Part shown: positions 1 to 9,018 of the stretch, one piece after another | Layout of the letters: each line of letters starts with the position of its first letter | Position numbering within the stretch: the stretch's first letter is position 1 | From: Imhoffiella purpurea | GTDB taxonomy: Bacteria > Pseudomonadota > Gammaproteobacteria > Chromatiales > Chromatiaceae | Reading direction: 5' to 3' | Length of the DNA: 59,405 nt | Assembly: GCF_000585215.1 (NCBI RefSeq) | Contig: NZ_AONC01000030.1 | Coordinates: 1 to 59,405, forward strand | Program-made: the position numbers and the translations under genes | The notes under the pieces: model-generated | Database searches by the model: none | Told to the model about the DNA's origin: nothing | What the model saw: the letters and a program-made list of their open reading frames with translations, nothing else

Positions 1-273
1 ACGGCCACGACGACAACGACCGCCACCCGCTCGACAACCCTATTTGACACCGCTGGCGGCATGAGTGTGGACCGGAGTTATGATCACCGCCCATAGCTAG
101 GAAGCTCTGGCCACGGGGTATAATTCGACGTCTACTTCCTTCATTCGGTCTTTTCATGTTGGTCGAAGCCAAGAAGTGACATTCGCGTAGAGGACACGGA
201 AGGGCCAACCGGCAGTGCCATTTAGCCTATCTTTGATTCAGGTTTTTCGGTTTAGCCGTCTCAGTGGAATATA
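1..273. other. left edge, no confident gene
   Basis: I see no convincing coding region here. One frame is open from the window edge to a stop at 94-96 and another to a stop at 43-45, so the tail of an upstream gene is possible but cannot be identified. A TATAAT hexamer sits at 119-124 without a convincing -35 partner. The segment ends at the TA dinucleotide (272-273) that flanks the insertion sequence. It was presumably contiguous with position 1403 before the insertion. Confidence 0.5.
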
Positions 274-1400
274 TACCGAGCTAATGCCAATTTTTCGGTG
301 TTTTACTCGCCGACAATGGCAAAGTTTTCCGTCAGCAACGATCGTAATTCACCACGATATTGGTTCGGGTGACGAAAGAAATTCTCGCAAGCGGATTTGA
401 AGTCATCGAACGACTCGAAATAGCGATTATAGAGCACCGTCTTTTTGAAATACTTCCAGAATCGCTCGATCAGATTGAGATTTGGCGCATAGGGCGGGAG
501 AAAGACCAATTGCACGCGTGATGTCTCCAAGTGCTCACGAACCGCCTTGGAGCGATAGTAGCGCGCATTGTCGCAAATCACGTGTATCACCGCCGCGTCT
601 GGGTGCCGCTGCTCAAGTTGTTGCAGCAGAGCGATGGTCGAGACGGCATTGATGCTGTCGTCGAAACGGACAACGGGTTCGAGGCGATTGAGATCGATGG
701 CACCGTTGATGTTGACGCGCCGCCGCCCGGTGTTGGAGCGGATCTCGCGATCCTCGCCGCGCTTGATCCAGCCCTGGGCGATGACCGGATTGTGCTGCGG
801 GTGGACCGCATCCATGAAATAGATGGGATCCGCATCACCCTTGGTTTGCTTGAGTTTTTCGTACTCGGCGAGGAAGGCTTTCTGGGCCTCGGGATCGGCC
901 TTGCCAGGGATGAGCTTGGGTTTCTTGTAGACGTAGCCCAAGCGATGCAGCAGCGCCGTTATGCCGCTGACGGTGTAGGCCACGTCAAAGGTGTCTTCGA
1001 TCCACTGGGCGACAGCCTTGGCGCTGAGATAGAGGTGGCTTTGCAGGTGCGCTTCCAAGTACGCCAATTGCGCGGCGTCGAGCTGGCAGGCGCTGCCACG
1101 GAACGCCACGTGCCCCAGCGATTTCAGGCCATCCTGGCGATAGCGCTTGAAATGGTTGCGCACCGTATTCGGGTCGATCTGCAGCACCTCTGCGATTTGC
1201 TCGGCTGTCCAGCCGGTCGCGAGTAGAACCACGGCCTTGATCCGATCAGCCTCGCGTTTATCGCGCGTACCTCGGTGAGCGGCACGCAGCTCCGCGAGTT
1301 GCTTGTCAGTGAGGCTGTAGTCAGACATGGCGAAGATTCTACAGATCCGGTCGATGTGTCACAAAATGCCTGTCGGCGAAAAACTCAAATGAGAGCGGTA
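274..1400 (-). mobile_element. IS630-family insertion sequence, complete
   Basis: The element is about 1127 bp and carries one transposase gene. Its ends are imperfect inverted repeats. The left end starts TACCGAGCTAATGCC and the reverse complement of the right end starts TACCGCTCTCATTTG. Both share the outer TACCG and an inner TTTTTCG, with about 18 of 27 positions matching. TA lies directly outside both ends (272-273 and 1401-1402), as expected for IS630/Tc1-mariner elements, which duplicate a TA target. The intact transposase and clean ends suggest a fairly recent insertion. The right end lies 17 bp from the start of the next gene. Confidence 0.8.
303..1328 (-). CDS. IS630 family transposase
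   Basis: This is a 341-residue DDE transposase that cuts and pastes its own element. The N-terminal third is a helix-turn-helix region (roughly residues 8-70, with TAEQIAEVLQIDPNTVRNHF typical of IS630 and homeodomain-like HTHs). A winged-helix-like segment follows at about 80-140. The catalytic DDE domain has D173 (YFMDAVH), D253 (ICDNARYY) and E288 (NLIERFW), the IS630 spacing. Length is normal for the family and there is no frameshift, so the enzyme looks functional. It is the only gene of the element and reads away from the polysaccharide operon. The ATG at 1328 is the natural start. Confidence 0.93.
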   Translation of the reverse strand: MSDYSLTDKQLAELRAAHRGTRDKREADRIKAVVLLATGWTAEQIAEVLQIDPNTVRNHFKRYRQDGLKSLGHVAFRGSACQLDAAQLAYLEAHLQSHLYLSAKAVAQWIEDTFDVAYTVSGITALLHRLGYVYKKPKLIPGKADPEAQKAFLAEYEKLKQTKGDADPIYFMDAVHPQHNPVIAQGWIKRGEDREIRSNTGRRRVNINGAIDLNRLEPVVRFDDSINAVSTIALLQQLEQRHPDAAVIHVICDNARYYRSKAVREHLETSRVQLVFLPPYAPNLNLIERFWKYFKKTVLYNRYFESFDDFKSACENFFRHPNQYRGELRSLLTENFAIVGE

Positions 1401-1417
1401 TAGGACGTGAAATTGCT

Positions 1418-3562
1418 GTGAAACAAATTCTACAGAACCTCAAGAATGGAAAGACCGAGATCACCGAGATTCCATGCACACGGGCCGGCACTGGCAAGCT
1501 ACTCATCCGCACGCGTTGCTCACTCGTTTCGGCAGGAACGGAGCGAATGCTCGTCGATTTCGGCAAAGCCAACCCCATCGAAAAGGCCCGTCAGCAGCCA
1601 GACAAGGTTCGGATGGTCTTGGACAAGATGAAGACCGATGGACTGGTGCCGACCGTAGAGGCTGTGCTCAATAAGCTAGAGCAGCCCTTGCCGCTCGGCT
1701 ATTGCAACGTCGGCGTGGTGGCCGAGCTGGGTGCGGGGGTGACTGATTTCGCCGTCGGCGATCGGGTCGCCTCGAACGGCAAGCACGCCGAGATGGTTGG
1801 CGTACCGGTGAACCTGTGCGCGAAAGTCCCAGATACGGTTTCGGACGAAGCGGCGGCCTTCACTGTCATCGGCGCGATCGCTCTCCAGGGCATCCGGCTG
1901 GTTCAGCCGACCCTCGGGGAAACGGTGGTGGTGACCGGTCTTGGTCTGATTGGCCTGATGACGGTGCAGCTGCTCCGGGCGCACGGCTGCCGGGTACTGG
2001 GGCTGGATTTCGATCCGGCCAAGCTGGCCTTGGCGCGCGATCTCGGGGCGGAGACAGTCGACTTGTCGACCGGGCAGGATCCGGTTTCCGTTTCACAGAC
2101 CTTCTCGCGCGGTCGCGGTGTCGATGCCGTCATCATCACCGCCTCGACCCAGAGCAATGAGCCGGTCCATCAGGCTGCGCTCATGTGCCGTAAGCGCGGG
2201 CGGATGGTGCTGGTGGGTGTGACTGGTTTGTCGCTCTCACGCGCGGACTTCTACGAGAAGGAGCTGAGCTTTCAAGTCTCCTGCTCCTATGGGCCAGGGC
2301 GTTATGACCCGGCCTATGAGGAAGGCGGAAACGATTATCCAGTTGGCTTCGTGCGTTGGACTGAGCAACGCAATTTCGAGGCCGTTCTCGACATGCTGGC
2401 GGACGGCCGGCTGGATGTGACGCCGCTGATCTCGCATCGCTTCAAGCTCGATGCAGTCGAGCAGGCCTACGCGGTCGTGGGCGGCTCCGAGCCTTCGCTC
2501 GGTATTCTGCTGGAGTATCCCAGCGAGGATGAGGTGCCGCTGGAGACCCTGACCCAGCGCACGGTGGTGCTCAAGCCCGCGCCAAGGGCCGCGGGGAGTG
2601 CAGGACGGCCAACCGTGGGTTTTATCGGCGCCGGGAACTATGCGACCGGTGTCCTGATCCCTGCCTTCACCAAGACGCGGGCACGGCTCAAGTCGGTCGC
2701 CACGAGCGGCGGAATCAGTGGCGTGCATGCCGGCCGAAAGCACGGCTTCGAGGAGACAACGACGGACTCCGCGGGACTGATCCGGGATCCGGCGATCGAT
2801 ACCGTTGTGATCACGACCCGGCACGACTCGCACGCACGCTTCGTCTGCGAGGCCGTGGGCGCGGGTAAGCATGTATTCGTCGAGAAGCCCTTGGCACTCA
2901 ATCCGGCGCATCTGAGCCGGATTCGCGACCTCTATGAGCCACTGGCCCAGCAGGGCCGTGCGCCCTTGCTGATCGCCGGCTTCAACCGGCGCTTTTCGCC
3001 CTTGGTGCAGAAGGCTCGGGCGTTGCTGGCTGGGGTGACTGAGCCTAAGACATTTGTGATGACGGTCAATGCGGGGGAGATTCCGCCGGATCACTGGACG
3101 CAGGACCGGGCGGTCGGCGGCGGGCGAATCATCGGAGAGGCCTGCCACTTCATCGATCTGCTGCGCTACCTGGCCGGATCGCGGATCACAGAGGTCCAGG
3201 CGATGCGCATCGGCGAGGGCGTGACGATTCGAGACGATAAGGTGACGGTCAGCTTGGGTTTCGAGGACGGCTCGTTCGGGACGGTTCACTATCTGGCGAA
3301 TGGCCACAAGTCCTTTCCGAAGGAGCGGCTGGAGATCTTCGGCGGAGGGCGGATCTTGCAGTTGGACAATTTCCGCGTCCTGCGCGGCTTTGGCTGGCCC
3401 GGCTTCAAGTCCATGAAGCTGTGGCGGCAGGACAAGGGGCAGACGGCCTGTGTCGCGGCCTTCGTCGAGGCGATTGCGACTGGAGGCGAGGCGCCGATTC
3501 CGTATTCGGAGCTGATCGAAGTGGCGGAGGTGACCTTCGAGGTTGCTGAGCGCATGGGGTGA
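1418..3562 (+). CDS. bi-domain oxidoreductase (zinc ADH-like + Gfo/Idh/MocA fusion)
   Basis: This is a 714-residue fusion. Residues 1 to about 370 are a medium-chain alcohol dehydrogenase/threonine dehydrogenase-like domain with a Rossmann motif near 170 (TGLGLIGLMTVQLL). Residues about 398-714 are a Gfo/Idh/MocA NAD(P)-dependent sugar oxidoreductase starting GFIGAGNYATG and carrying the family's EKPLAL motif near 487. Such fusions are known as bi-domain-containing oxidoreductases and usually sit beside heparinase-like genes in exopolysaccharide clusters, as here. The substrate is unknown. A sugar or sugar nucleotide is inferred from context. The start is GTG at 1418 with only a weak, distant AGGA. 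The IS element ends 17 bp upstream, so the native promoter has probably been displaced. Confidence 0.85.
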   Translation: MKQILQNLKNGKTEITEIPCTRAGTGKLLIRTRCSLVSAGTERMLVDFGKANPIEKARQQPDKVRMVLDKMKTDGLVPTVEAVLNKLEQPLPLGYCNVGVVAELGAGVTDFAVGDRVASNGKHAEMVGVPVNLCAKVPDTVSDEAAAFTVIGAIALQGIRLVQPTLGETVVVTGLGLIGLMTVQLLRAHGCRVLGLDFDPAKLALARDLGAETVDLSTGQDPVSVSQTFSRGRGVDAVIITASTQSNEPVHQAALMCRKRGRMVLVGVTGLSLSRADFYEKELSFQVSCSYGPGRYDPAYEEGGNDYPVGFVRWTEQRNFEAVLDMLADGRLDVTPLISHRFKLDAVEQAYAVVGGSEPSLGILLEYPSEDEVPLETLTQRTVVLKPAPRAAGSAGRPTVGFIGAGNYATGVLIPAFTKTRARLKSVATSGGISGVHAGRKHGFEETTTDSAGLIRDPAIDTVVITTRHDSHARFVCEAVGAGKHVFVEKPLALNPAHLSRIRDLYEPLAQQGRAPLLIAGFNRRFSPLVQKARALLAGVTEPKTFVMTVNAGEIPPDHWTQDRAVGGGRIIGEACHFIDLLRYLAGSRITEVQAMRIGEGVTIRDDKVTVSLGFEDGSFGTVHYLANGHKSFPKERLEIFGGGRILQLDNFRVLRGFGWPGFKSMKLWRQDKGQTACVAAFVEAIATGGEAPIPYSELIEVAEVTFEVAERMG

Positions 3563-3592
3563 GGCTGATAAACCGAATCTGGATGTTGGAGC

Positions 3593-5320
3593 ATGCTCGT
3601 ACGGCAGCTCGCACTTTTCTTGCCCACAATGCACTATCTGAGATGGCGCCAGCTCTATTGGCGGTTCTATCTGCTCGGGTCGCGCGCCACTCGGCGCGCT
3701 CGGCCGCTGCCGCCTTCGATCGGTGTTTGTCAGCTCCTTCTCGTTGCACCGATCAAGCGCTGTCCGGGATGGCTTGGCGATGGTTTCCGGTTCTTGAATC
3801 GGACGGTACCATCGTCGCCGATCCCATGGCATGCGGCCGATCTACCTAAGCTCTGGCTCTATAACCTCCATTATTTCGATTATTTGCATCAGCCGGGCAT
3901 GTCTCCGGACAGAGGCGTTGCGCTGATTCGGGACTGGATCGCGCAGAATCCTCCTTATCGGGGCAATGGCTGGGAGCCTTATCCCATCTCCCTGCGGATC
4001 GTGAACTGGTTGAAGTTCATGAATCGGCAGATGCTGGGGCAGGACATGCTGGAGCTGATGGCGGTGTCTCTGTTCGAACAGACCCGGCATTTGCGCCGGA
4101 GCCTGGAATACCATCTACTCGCGAATCATCTGTTCAAGAATGGGGTGGCTCTGCTGTTCGCGGGTGCCTGTCTGCGCGGCGGTGATGAGCCCGGCGAGTG
4201 GTACCGAAAGGGCGCCGAGATCCTGCGCGCTGAGATCGCGGAGCAGGTCCTGCCGGACGGCGGACATTTCGAGCGATCTCCCATGTATCACGCCATCGTC
4301 CTCGAGGACGTGCTGGATTGTTTGAATCTAGTGGCGTTGCAGGGGCGTGCTGGCGTCACATCGATGCCGGGTGCTTGTGGTGACGGCAGGAGCGATCCGA
4401 ATCTCGCTGGCCTGCTGCGGGCGACGGCGGAGCAGATGCTGCGCTTCCTGTCTGACAGTGTTCATCCCGACGGCACCTTGCCTCGCTTCAATGACACGGC
4501 CGAGGGTATTGCTCCCTCGCTCGACCAGCTTTGGGAGTATGCGACACGTTTGCAGGTGGCCGTGCCTGAGCGGCCTGCTGCGGGCAGCTCGGCATCCTCA
4601 GCGACGGATGGAACGTCGAGAATCATCGAGAAGCCTGATTTCGGACTGGCCACTCTTTCTGCGGGGACATGGCGTTGCGTGATCGATTGCGGCGCTATCG
4701 GCCCCGACTATCAGCCAGGTCATGCCCATTGCGATACCTTGAGTTACGAGCTGACATGGAACGGGAGACTGGTTGCGGTGAATGCAGGAACCTTCGAATA
4801 CGCTGGCTCGGAGCGTAACGGATTCCGCCGGACGAGCGCGCACAACACGCTCGAGCTGGACGGCGAGGAGCAGCATGAGATCTGGGCGACGTTCCGTGTC
4901 GCGCGCCGCGGTTATCCTCAAGAAATTCGTGCTTGGGAAGAGGCTGGAGGCCGGGTCTGTTTTTCCGGGAAGCACACAGGGTACCGACGATTGCCTGGTC
5001 GGCCTGTTCATGAGCGGAGGGTCTCTCTATCCAACGACTGTCTGCGTGTCGAGGACCGGATCGCCTCGCGCCGGTGTCACCAAGCCGTTAGCCGCCTGCA
5101 TTTGCATCCCGATGTTTTGGTATTGGCCTGTGATGGCAAGACAGCACGGCTGTCCGTCGATGGTAAGTGCTTGGTCATGGAGGTCGAAGAGGGTGTCTTG
5201 TCGGCGGATACGTACGCGTTTTCACGGGAGTTCGGTTTGAAGGAAGCGGCAACGGTTTTGACGGTTTCCAAGCAGCTTCAGAGTGGCTCTCATATCGCCT
5301 ATCGTCTGAGGTCTGCATGA
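3593..5320 (+). CDS. heparinase II/III family protein
   Basis: The 575-residue protein has the two-part build of heparinase II/III and alginate lyase relatives. There is an alpha-helical toroid (about residues 60-300, with GNGWEPYPISLRIVNW near 125) and a C-terminal beta-sandwich. The sandwich carries GHAHCDTLSYEL near 376, with a conserved active-site-region His, and RTSAHNTLELDG near 417. Family members cleave uronic-acid-containing polysaccharides by beta-elimination. In biosynthetic operons they probably trim or release the polymer. No clear signal peptide is visible. The start at 3593 is the first ATG, and ATG 3629 is an alternative. The 3' end overlaps the next gene by ATGA, indicating translational coupling. 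Confidence 0.85.
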   Translation: MLVRQLALFLPTMHYLRWRQLYWRFYLLGSRATRRARPLPPSIGVCQLLLVAPIKRCPGWLGDGFRFLNRTVPSSPIPWHAADLPKLWLYNLHYFDYLHQPGMSPDRGVALIRDWIAQNPPYRGNGWEPYPISLRIVNWLKFMNRQMLGQDMLELMAVSLFEQTRHLRRSLEYHLLANHLFKNGVALLFAGACLRGGDEPGEWYRKGAEILRAEIAEQVLPDGGHFERSPMYHAIVLEDVLDCLNLVALQGRAGVTSMPGACGDGRSDPNLAGLLRATAEQMLRFLSDSVHPDGTLPRFNDTAEGIAPSLDQLWEYATRLQVAVPERPAAGSSASSATDGTSRIIEKPDFGLATLSAGTWRCVIDCGAIGPDYQPGHAHCDTLSYELTWNGRLVAVNAGTFEYAGSERNGFRRTSAHNTLELDGEEQHEIWATFRVARRGYPQEIRAWEEAGGRVCFSGKHTGYRRLPGRPVHERRVSLSNDCLRVEDRIASRRCHQAVSRLHLHPDVLVLACDGKTARLSVDGKCLVMEVEEGVLSADTYAFSREFGLKEAATVLTVSKQLQSGSHIAYRLRSA

Positions 5321-6552
5321 GGATTCTGTTTCTCTCTCACTACTTCCCGCCTGAAGTCAACGCGCCCGCGACCCGAACATTCGAGCACTGTCGTGAATGG
5401 GTGCGCTTGGGTCATGAGGTTACGGTTGTCACCTGCGCCCCGAATCACCCGCGTGGTGTGGTTTACGACGGCTATCGGAATCGGCTCTACCAGCGCGAGG
5501 AGATGGAGGGCATCCAGGTCGTTCGGCTCTGGACCTATGTGACGGCCAACGAGGGCTTTCTTAAGCGGACGCTCAACTATATGTCCTATTTGGTGGCTGT
5601 CGTCCTGGCTCTGCCCTGGCTGCCGAAGGCGGATATCGTGATCTCGACGTCGCCTCAGTTCTTCAATGGTCTGGCGGGGTATTTCACCAGCCGGTTGAAG
5701 CGCTGTCCTTGGGTGCTGGAGATTCGCGATCTCTGGCCTGACTCGATCCTTGCCGTTGGCGCCATTACCAATAAACGCATCATTCGTTTATTGGAGTGGC
5801 TGGAGGCCTTCGCCTACCGGAAGGCCGATCATATCGTGCCGGTGACCGATGCCTTTCGGAGATACATGATCGATCGCGGCGTGGATGAGGCAAAGATCAC
5901 AGTCATCAAGAACGGGGTGGATCTGAGCTTCTACCCGGGGGGGGCGGCGGATGCAGGTCTGGCGAGAGAGCTTGGCGTGGAAGGGCGCTTCATTGCCGCT
6001 TATGTCGGAACGCATGGAATGGCTCATCATCTCGAGACCGTCCTGGAGGCGGCTGCGCTAGTCGATCGGTCGGACATCGTTTTCCTGCTGGTGGGAGACG
6101 GCGCGGAGCGCGCCCGGTTGCGCGCGCTCCGGGACGAGATGGGGCTGGCCAATGTGATCATGCTGGATCAGCTGCCCAAGAGCCGCATGCCCGCCCTATG
6201 GTCGTTGACGGACGCGAGTCTCGTGCTGCTGCGTCGTTCCGATCTGTTCAAGACCGTGATCCCATCCAAGATCTTCGAGAGCATGGCGATGGAGGTGCCG
6301 ATCATTCTGGGCGTGGAGGGCGAGGCCCAGTCCCTTATCGATGCGGGGGAGGCTGGACTCTGCATTGCGCCGGAGAATGCAGCGGAGCTGGCGCGTGCTG
6401 TAGAGCGGTTGTGTGACGACGAGGGGCTGTGTCGGCAGCTGGGGAGGAACGGACGGCAGTATGTCGAGACGCATTTTGACCGCAGCCATTTGGCCAAGCG
6501 CTATGAGGATGTGCTCTCTTCGACCTGTGGCACTCGATCCGCTGGCTCGTGA
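5317..6552 (+). CDS. WbuB-like family 4 glycosyltransferase
   Basis: This 411-residue GT-B enzyme begins MRILFLSHYFPPEVNAPATR, the typical N-terminus of WbuB/GT4 enzymes that add an amino sugar to a lipid-linked glycan. The N-lobe includes the LEIRDLWPDSILAVG motif. The C-lobe has IKNGVDLSFY, VGDGAERARL and the nucleotide-sugar segment PSKIFESMAMEVPIILG (family EX7E region). ATG 5317 overlaps the stop of the heparinase gene, so I prefer it to the longer upstream open frame. The neighbours wecB and wecC suggest that ManNAc or ManNAcA is part of the glycan, but donor and acceptor are inferred. Confidence 0.88.
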   Translation: MRILFLSHYFPPEVNAPATRTFEHCREWVRLGHEVTVVTCAPNHPRGVVYDGYRNRLYQREEMEGIQVVRLWTYVTANEGFLKRTLNYMSYLVAVVLALPWLPKADIVISTSPQFFNGLAGYFTSRLKRCPWVLEIRDLWPDSILAVGAITNKRIIRLLEWLEAFAYRKADHIVPVTDAFRRYMIDRGVDEAKITVIKNGVDLSFYPGGAADAGLARELGVEGRFIAAYVGTHGMAHHLETVLEAAALVDRSDIVFLLVGDGAERARLRALRDEMGLANVIMLDQLPKSRMPALWSLTDASLVLLRRSDLFKTVIPSKIFESMAMEVPIILGVEGEAQSLIDAGEAGLCIAPENAAELARAVERLCDDEGLCRQLGRNGRQYVETHFDRSHLAKRYEDVLSSTCGTRSAGS

Positions 6553-6569
6553 AAGGAGATTGATTCGAT

Positions 6570-7691
6570 ATGAAGACATTGACGGTCTTTGGCACTCGCC
6601 CGGAGGCCATCAAGATGGCCCCCGTCGTTCAGGCGCTGGCGGCCGCCCCCGAGGTCGAGAGCCAGGTTTGCGTCACGGCGCAGCATCGGCAGATGCTGGA
6701 TCAGGTATTGAGTCTGTTTGGTATCACGCCAGAATTCGATCTCGATCTGATGCAGCCTGGACAGGACTTGACGGACATCACCTCACGCGTCCTGGCCGGC
6801 CTGCGTAACATTCTGCGCGAGACGCGCCCTCAGCTGGTGCTGGTCCATGGCGATACGACGACGACTTTTGCGGCATCGCTCGCGGCCTTCTATGAGCGCA
6901 TCCCGGTCGGGCATGTGGAAGCCGGTCTGCGGACCGGGAACATCTATGCGCCCTGGCCGGAGGAGATGAATCGACGCCTGACCGGGAGTATCGCGGAGTG
7001 GCATTTCGCGCCGACGGAGCGGGCGCGCCAGAATCTGCTGCGCGAGGCGGTTCGGCCCGAGCGGATCATCGTGACGGGCAATACGGTGATCGATGCCTTG
7101 CTCGACGTCGTTCGCCGGCTGCGAGAAGACGATGGGCTGAGCGCCGAGATCGAACGTGATTTCGATTTCCTGGATTCCAGTCGACGGATGATCCTGGTGA
7201 CGGGCCATCGGCGCGAGAACTTTGGCGAGGGGTTCGAGCGGATCTGTCAGGCGCTGGCCGTGCTGGCGGAGCGGGAGGACGTTCAGATCGTCTATCCGGT
7301 GCATCTGAATCCGAATGTGCAGGATCCGGTGCGCCGCTTGCTTGGGGGTAAGGGTAATGTGCATCTGATCGAGCCGCTGGACTATTTGCCGTTCGTGGCC
7401 TTGATGGACCGGGCGAGCTTTCTGATCACGGATTCCGGCGGTGTTCAGGAGGAGGCCCCTTCACTGGGCAAGCCGGTTTTGGTGATGCGGGAGACGACCG
7501 AGCGTCCGGAGGCGGTGGAGGCGGGGACGGTTCGGCTGGTGGGCACCGACGAGACGGCGATCGTGCGGGAGGCGTCTCGCCTGCTCGATGATCCGGCCGC
7601 CTACGAGAGGATGTCTCAGGCGCACAATCCCTACGGCGATGGGCAGGCGGCGGCGCGGATTCTGGGCACTCTGGTATCGACGCGGTTATAG
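6570..7691 (+). CDS. wecB: UDP-N-acetylglucosamine 2-epimerase (non-hydrolysing)
   Basis: This cytoplasmic enzyme interconverts UDP-GlcNAc and UDP-ManNAc, the first step toward ManNAc-containing glycans. The 373-residue length is standard. Visible signatures are [13 protein letters not shown] at the N-terminus, [11 protein letters not shown] near 92, [20 protein letters not shown] near 116, [15 protein letters not shown] near 210 and [19 protein letters not shown] near 287. It starts 17 bp after the glycosyltransferase gene behind AAAGGAG and is followed 12 bp later by wecC. The pair therefore supplies UDP-ManNAcA. Confidence 0.96.
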   Translation: MKTLTVFGTRPEAIKMAPVVQALAAAPEVESQVCVTAQHRQMLDQVLSLFGITPEFDLDLMQPGQDLTDITSRVLAGLRNILRETRPQLVLVHGDTTTTFAASLAAFYERIPVGHVEAGLRTGNIYAPWPEEMNRRLTGSIAEWHFAPTERARQNLLREAVRPERIIVTGNTVIDALLDVVRRLREDDGLSAEIERDFDFLDSSRRMILVTGHRRENFGEGFERICQALAVLAEREDVQIVYPVHLNPNVQDPVRRLLGGKGNVHLIEPLDYLPFVALMDRASFLITDSGGVQEEAPSLGKPVLVMRETTERPEAVEAGTVRLVGTDETAIVREASRLLDDPAAYERMSQAHNPYGDGQAAARILGTLVSTRL

Positions 7692-7703
7692 GAGCACGTC
7701 AGT

Positions 7704-8954
7704 ATGAATCAAACGCTCTGTATCATGGGGTTGGGTTATATCGGTCTGCCGACGGCCAGTCTGCTCGCGAGCAAGGGGCTTCGCGTGCATGGAGTCGACG
7801 TCAGCGCACGGGTGGTGGAGACCATCAGCGCGGGTCATATCCATATTCGCGAGCCGGCGCTGGATATCCTGGTCAAGTCGGCCGTGCAGAGCGGACGTCT
7901 GACGGCCCATACGGAGCCGACGGCGGCGGACATCTTCATTCTGGCCGTTCCGACGCCGTTCAAGGATGGTTTCGAGCCGGATTTGCGTTATGTGGAGGAG
8001 GCGACGCGGGCCATTGCTCCTTGTTTGGCTGCGGGTAATCTGGTGATCCTGGAATCGACCAGTCCCGTCGGCACGTCGGAGAAGGTTGCTGCCTGGATCT
8101 CGGAGGCACGACCGGATCTGGTTGTGCCGAGACGCGGGATTCAGGAGATCGAGGCGCCAGAGTCGATCCATGTAGCGCATTGCCCTGAGCGGGTGCTGCC
8201 GGGTCAGATCATTCGCGAGCTGGTGGACAACGACCGGATCGTCGGTGGGGTCGATGAGGCGTCGACTATCGCCGCCGCCGATTTCTATCGCCAGTTCGTG
8301 GCCGGGGAGGTGTTGGAAACCGACAGCCGAACGGCCGAGCTGGCGAAGCTGACGGAGAATACCTTCCGGGATGTCAACATTGCCTTGGCCAACGAGTTGT
8401 CGCAGGTCTGCGACCACCTGGGTGTGGATGTCTGGGACCTGGTGCAGCTCGCCAATCGTCATCCGCGGGTGAATGTGCTGCGACCGGGGCCCGGTGTGGG
8501 CGGGCACTGTATCGCGGTCGATCCCTGGTTCATCGTGCACTCGGCGCCCGAGCAGGCGCGTCTGATTCGGTTGGCGCGCGAGGTGAACTCGGGCAAGCCG
8601 GAGCAGGTGATGGCGAAGGTGCGGGCGAAGGCTGCGCGGTTTCAGAGTCCGACCATCGCTTGCCTGGGGCTTGCCTACAAACCGGATATCGATGATCTGC
8701 GCGAGAGTCCTGCGCTGCATATTTCAGAGCGGCTGGCAAGCGAGGGAGTGGGGCGTGTGCTGGCGGTCGAGCCGCATATCGAGTCTTTGCCTGCGGCCCT
8801 GAAGGAGGCGGGCGTCGGCCTTTGCGGTCTGGACGAGGCGTTGGCGGAAGCCGATATCGTGCTCGGTCTGGTCGCGCATCGTGGTTTTCGAAAGGTATCG
8901 CGTCAGTTGCTTCAGGAGAAGATCGTGATCGATACCTGTGGGATTTGGAGATAG
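7704..8954 (+). CDS. wecC: UDP-N-acetyl-D-mannosamine dehydrogenase
   Basis: This enzyme oxidises UDP-ManNAc to UDP-ManNAcA in two NAD-dependent steps. The 416 residues show the UDP-glucose/GDP-mannose dehydrogenase layout. There is a Rossmann start (GLGYIGLPTASLLASKG), ESTSPVGTSE near 117, a central helix with LTENTFRDVNIALANE near 215, and the catalytic cysteine in GVGGHCIAVDPWF near 268. The C-terminal UDP-binding domain has LGLAYKPDIDDLRESPALH. It is the last gene of the operon and converges on glnD across a 64-bp gap. Confidence 0.95.
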   Translation: MNQTLCIMGLGYIGLPTASLLASKGLRVHGVDVSARVVETISAGHIHIREPALDILVKSAVQSGRLTAHTEPTAADIFILAVPTPFKDGFEPDLRYVEEATRAIAPCLAAGNLVILESTSPVGTSEKVAAWISEARPDLVVPRRGIQEIEAPESIHVAHCPERVLPGQIIRELVDNDRIVGGVDEASTIAAADFYRQFVAGEVLETDSRTAELAKLTENTFRDVNIALANELSQVCDHLGVDVWDLVQLANRHPRVNVLRPGPGVGGHCIAVDPWFIVHSAPEQARLIRLAREVNSGKPEQVMAKVRAKAARFQSPTIACLGLAYKPDIDDLRESPALHISERLASEGVGRVLAVEPHIESLPAALKEAGVGLCGLDEALAEADIVLGLVAHRGFRKVSRQLLQEKIVIDTCGIWR

Positions 8955-9018
8955 TCCCCATCCAGGGGTAGACATGCCCCGCTGCGGTGAGTTAAGCGCC
9001 CCTGAAGACTGGCCCTCG

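Noticed and set aside
2237-3832. 531-codon minus-strand frame across the bi-domain gene end
   Set aside because: It spans two real plus-strand genes in the wrong frame and has no recognisable content.
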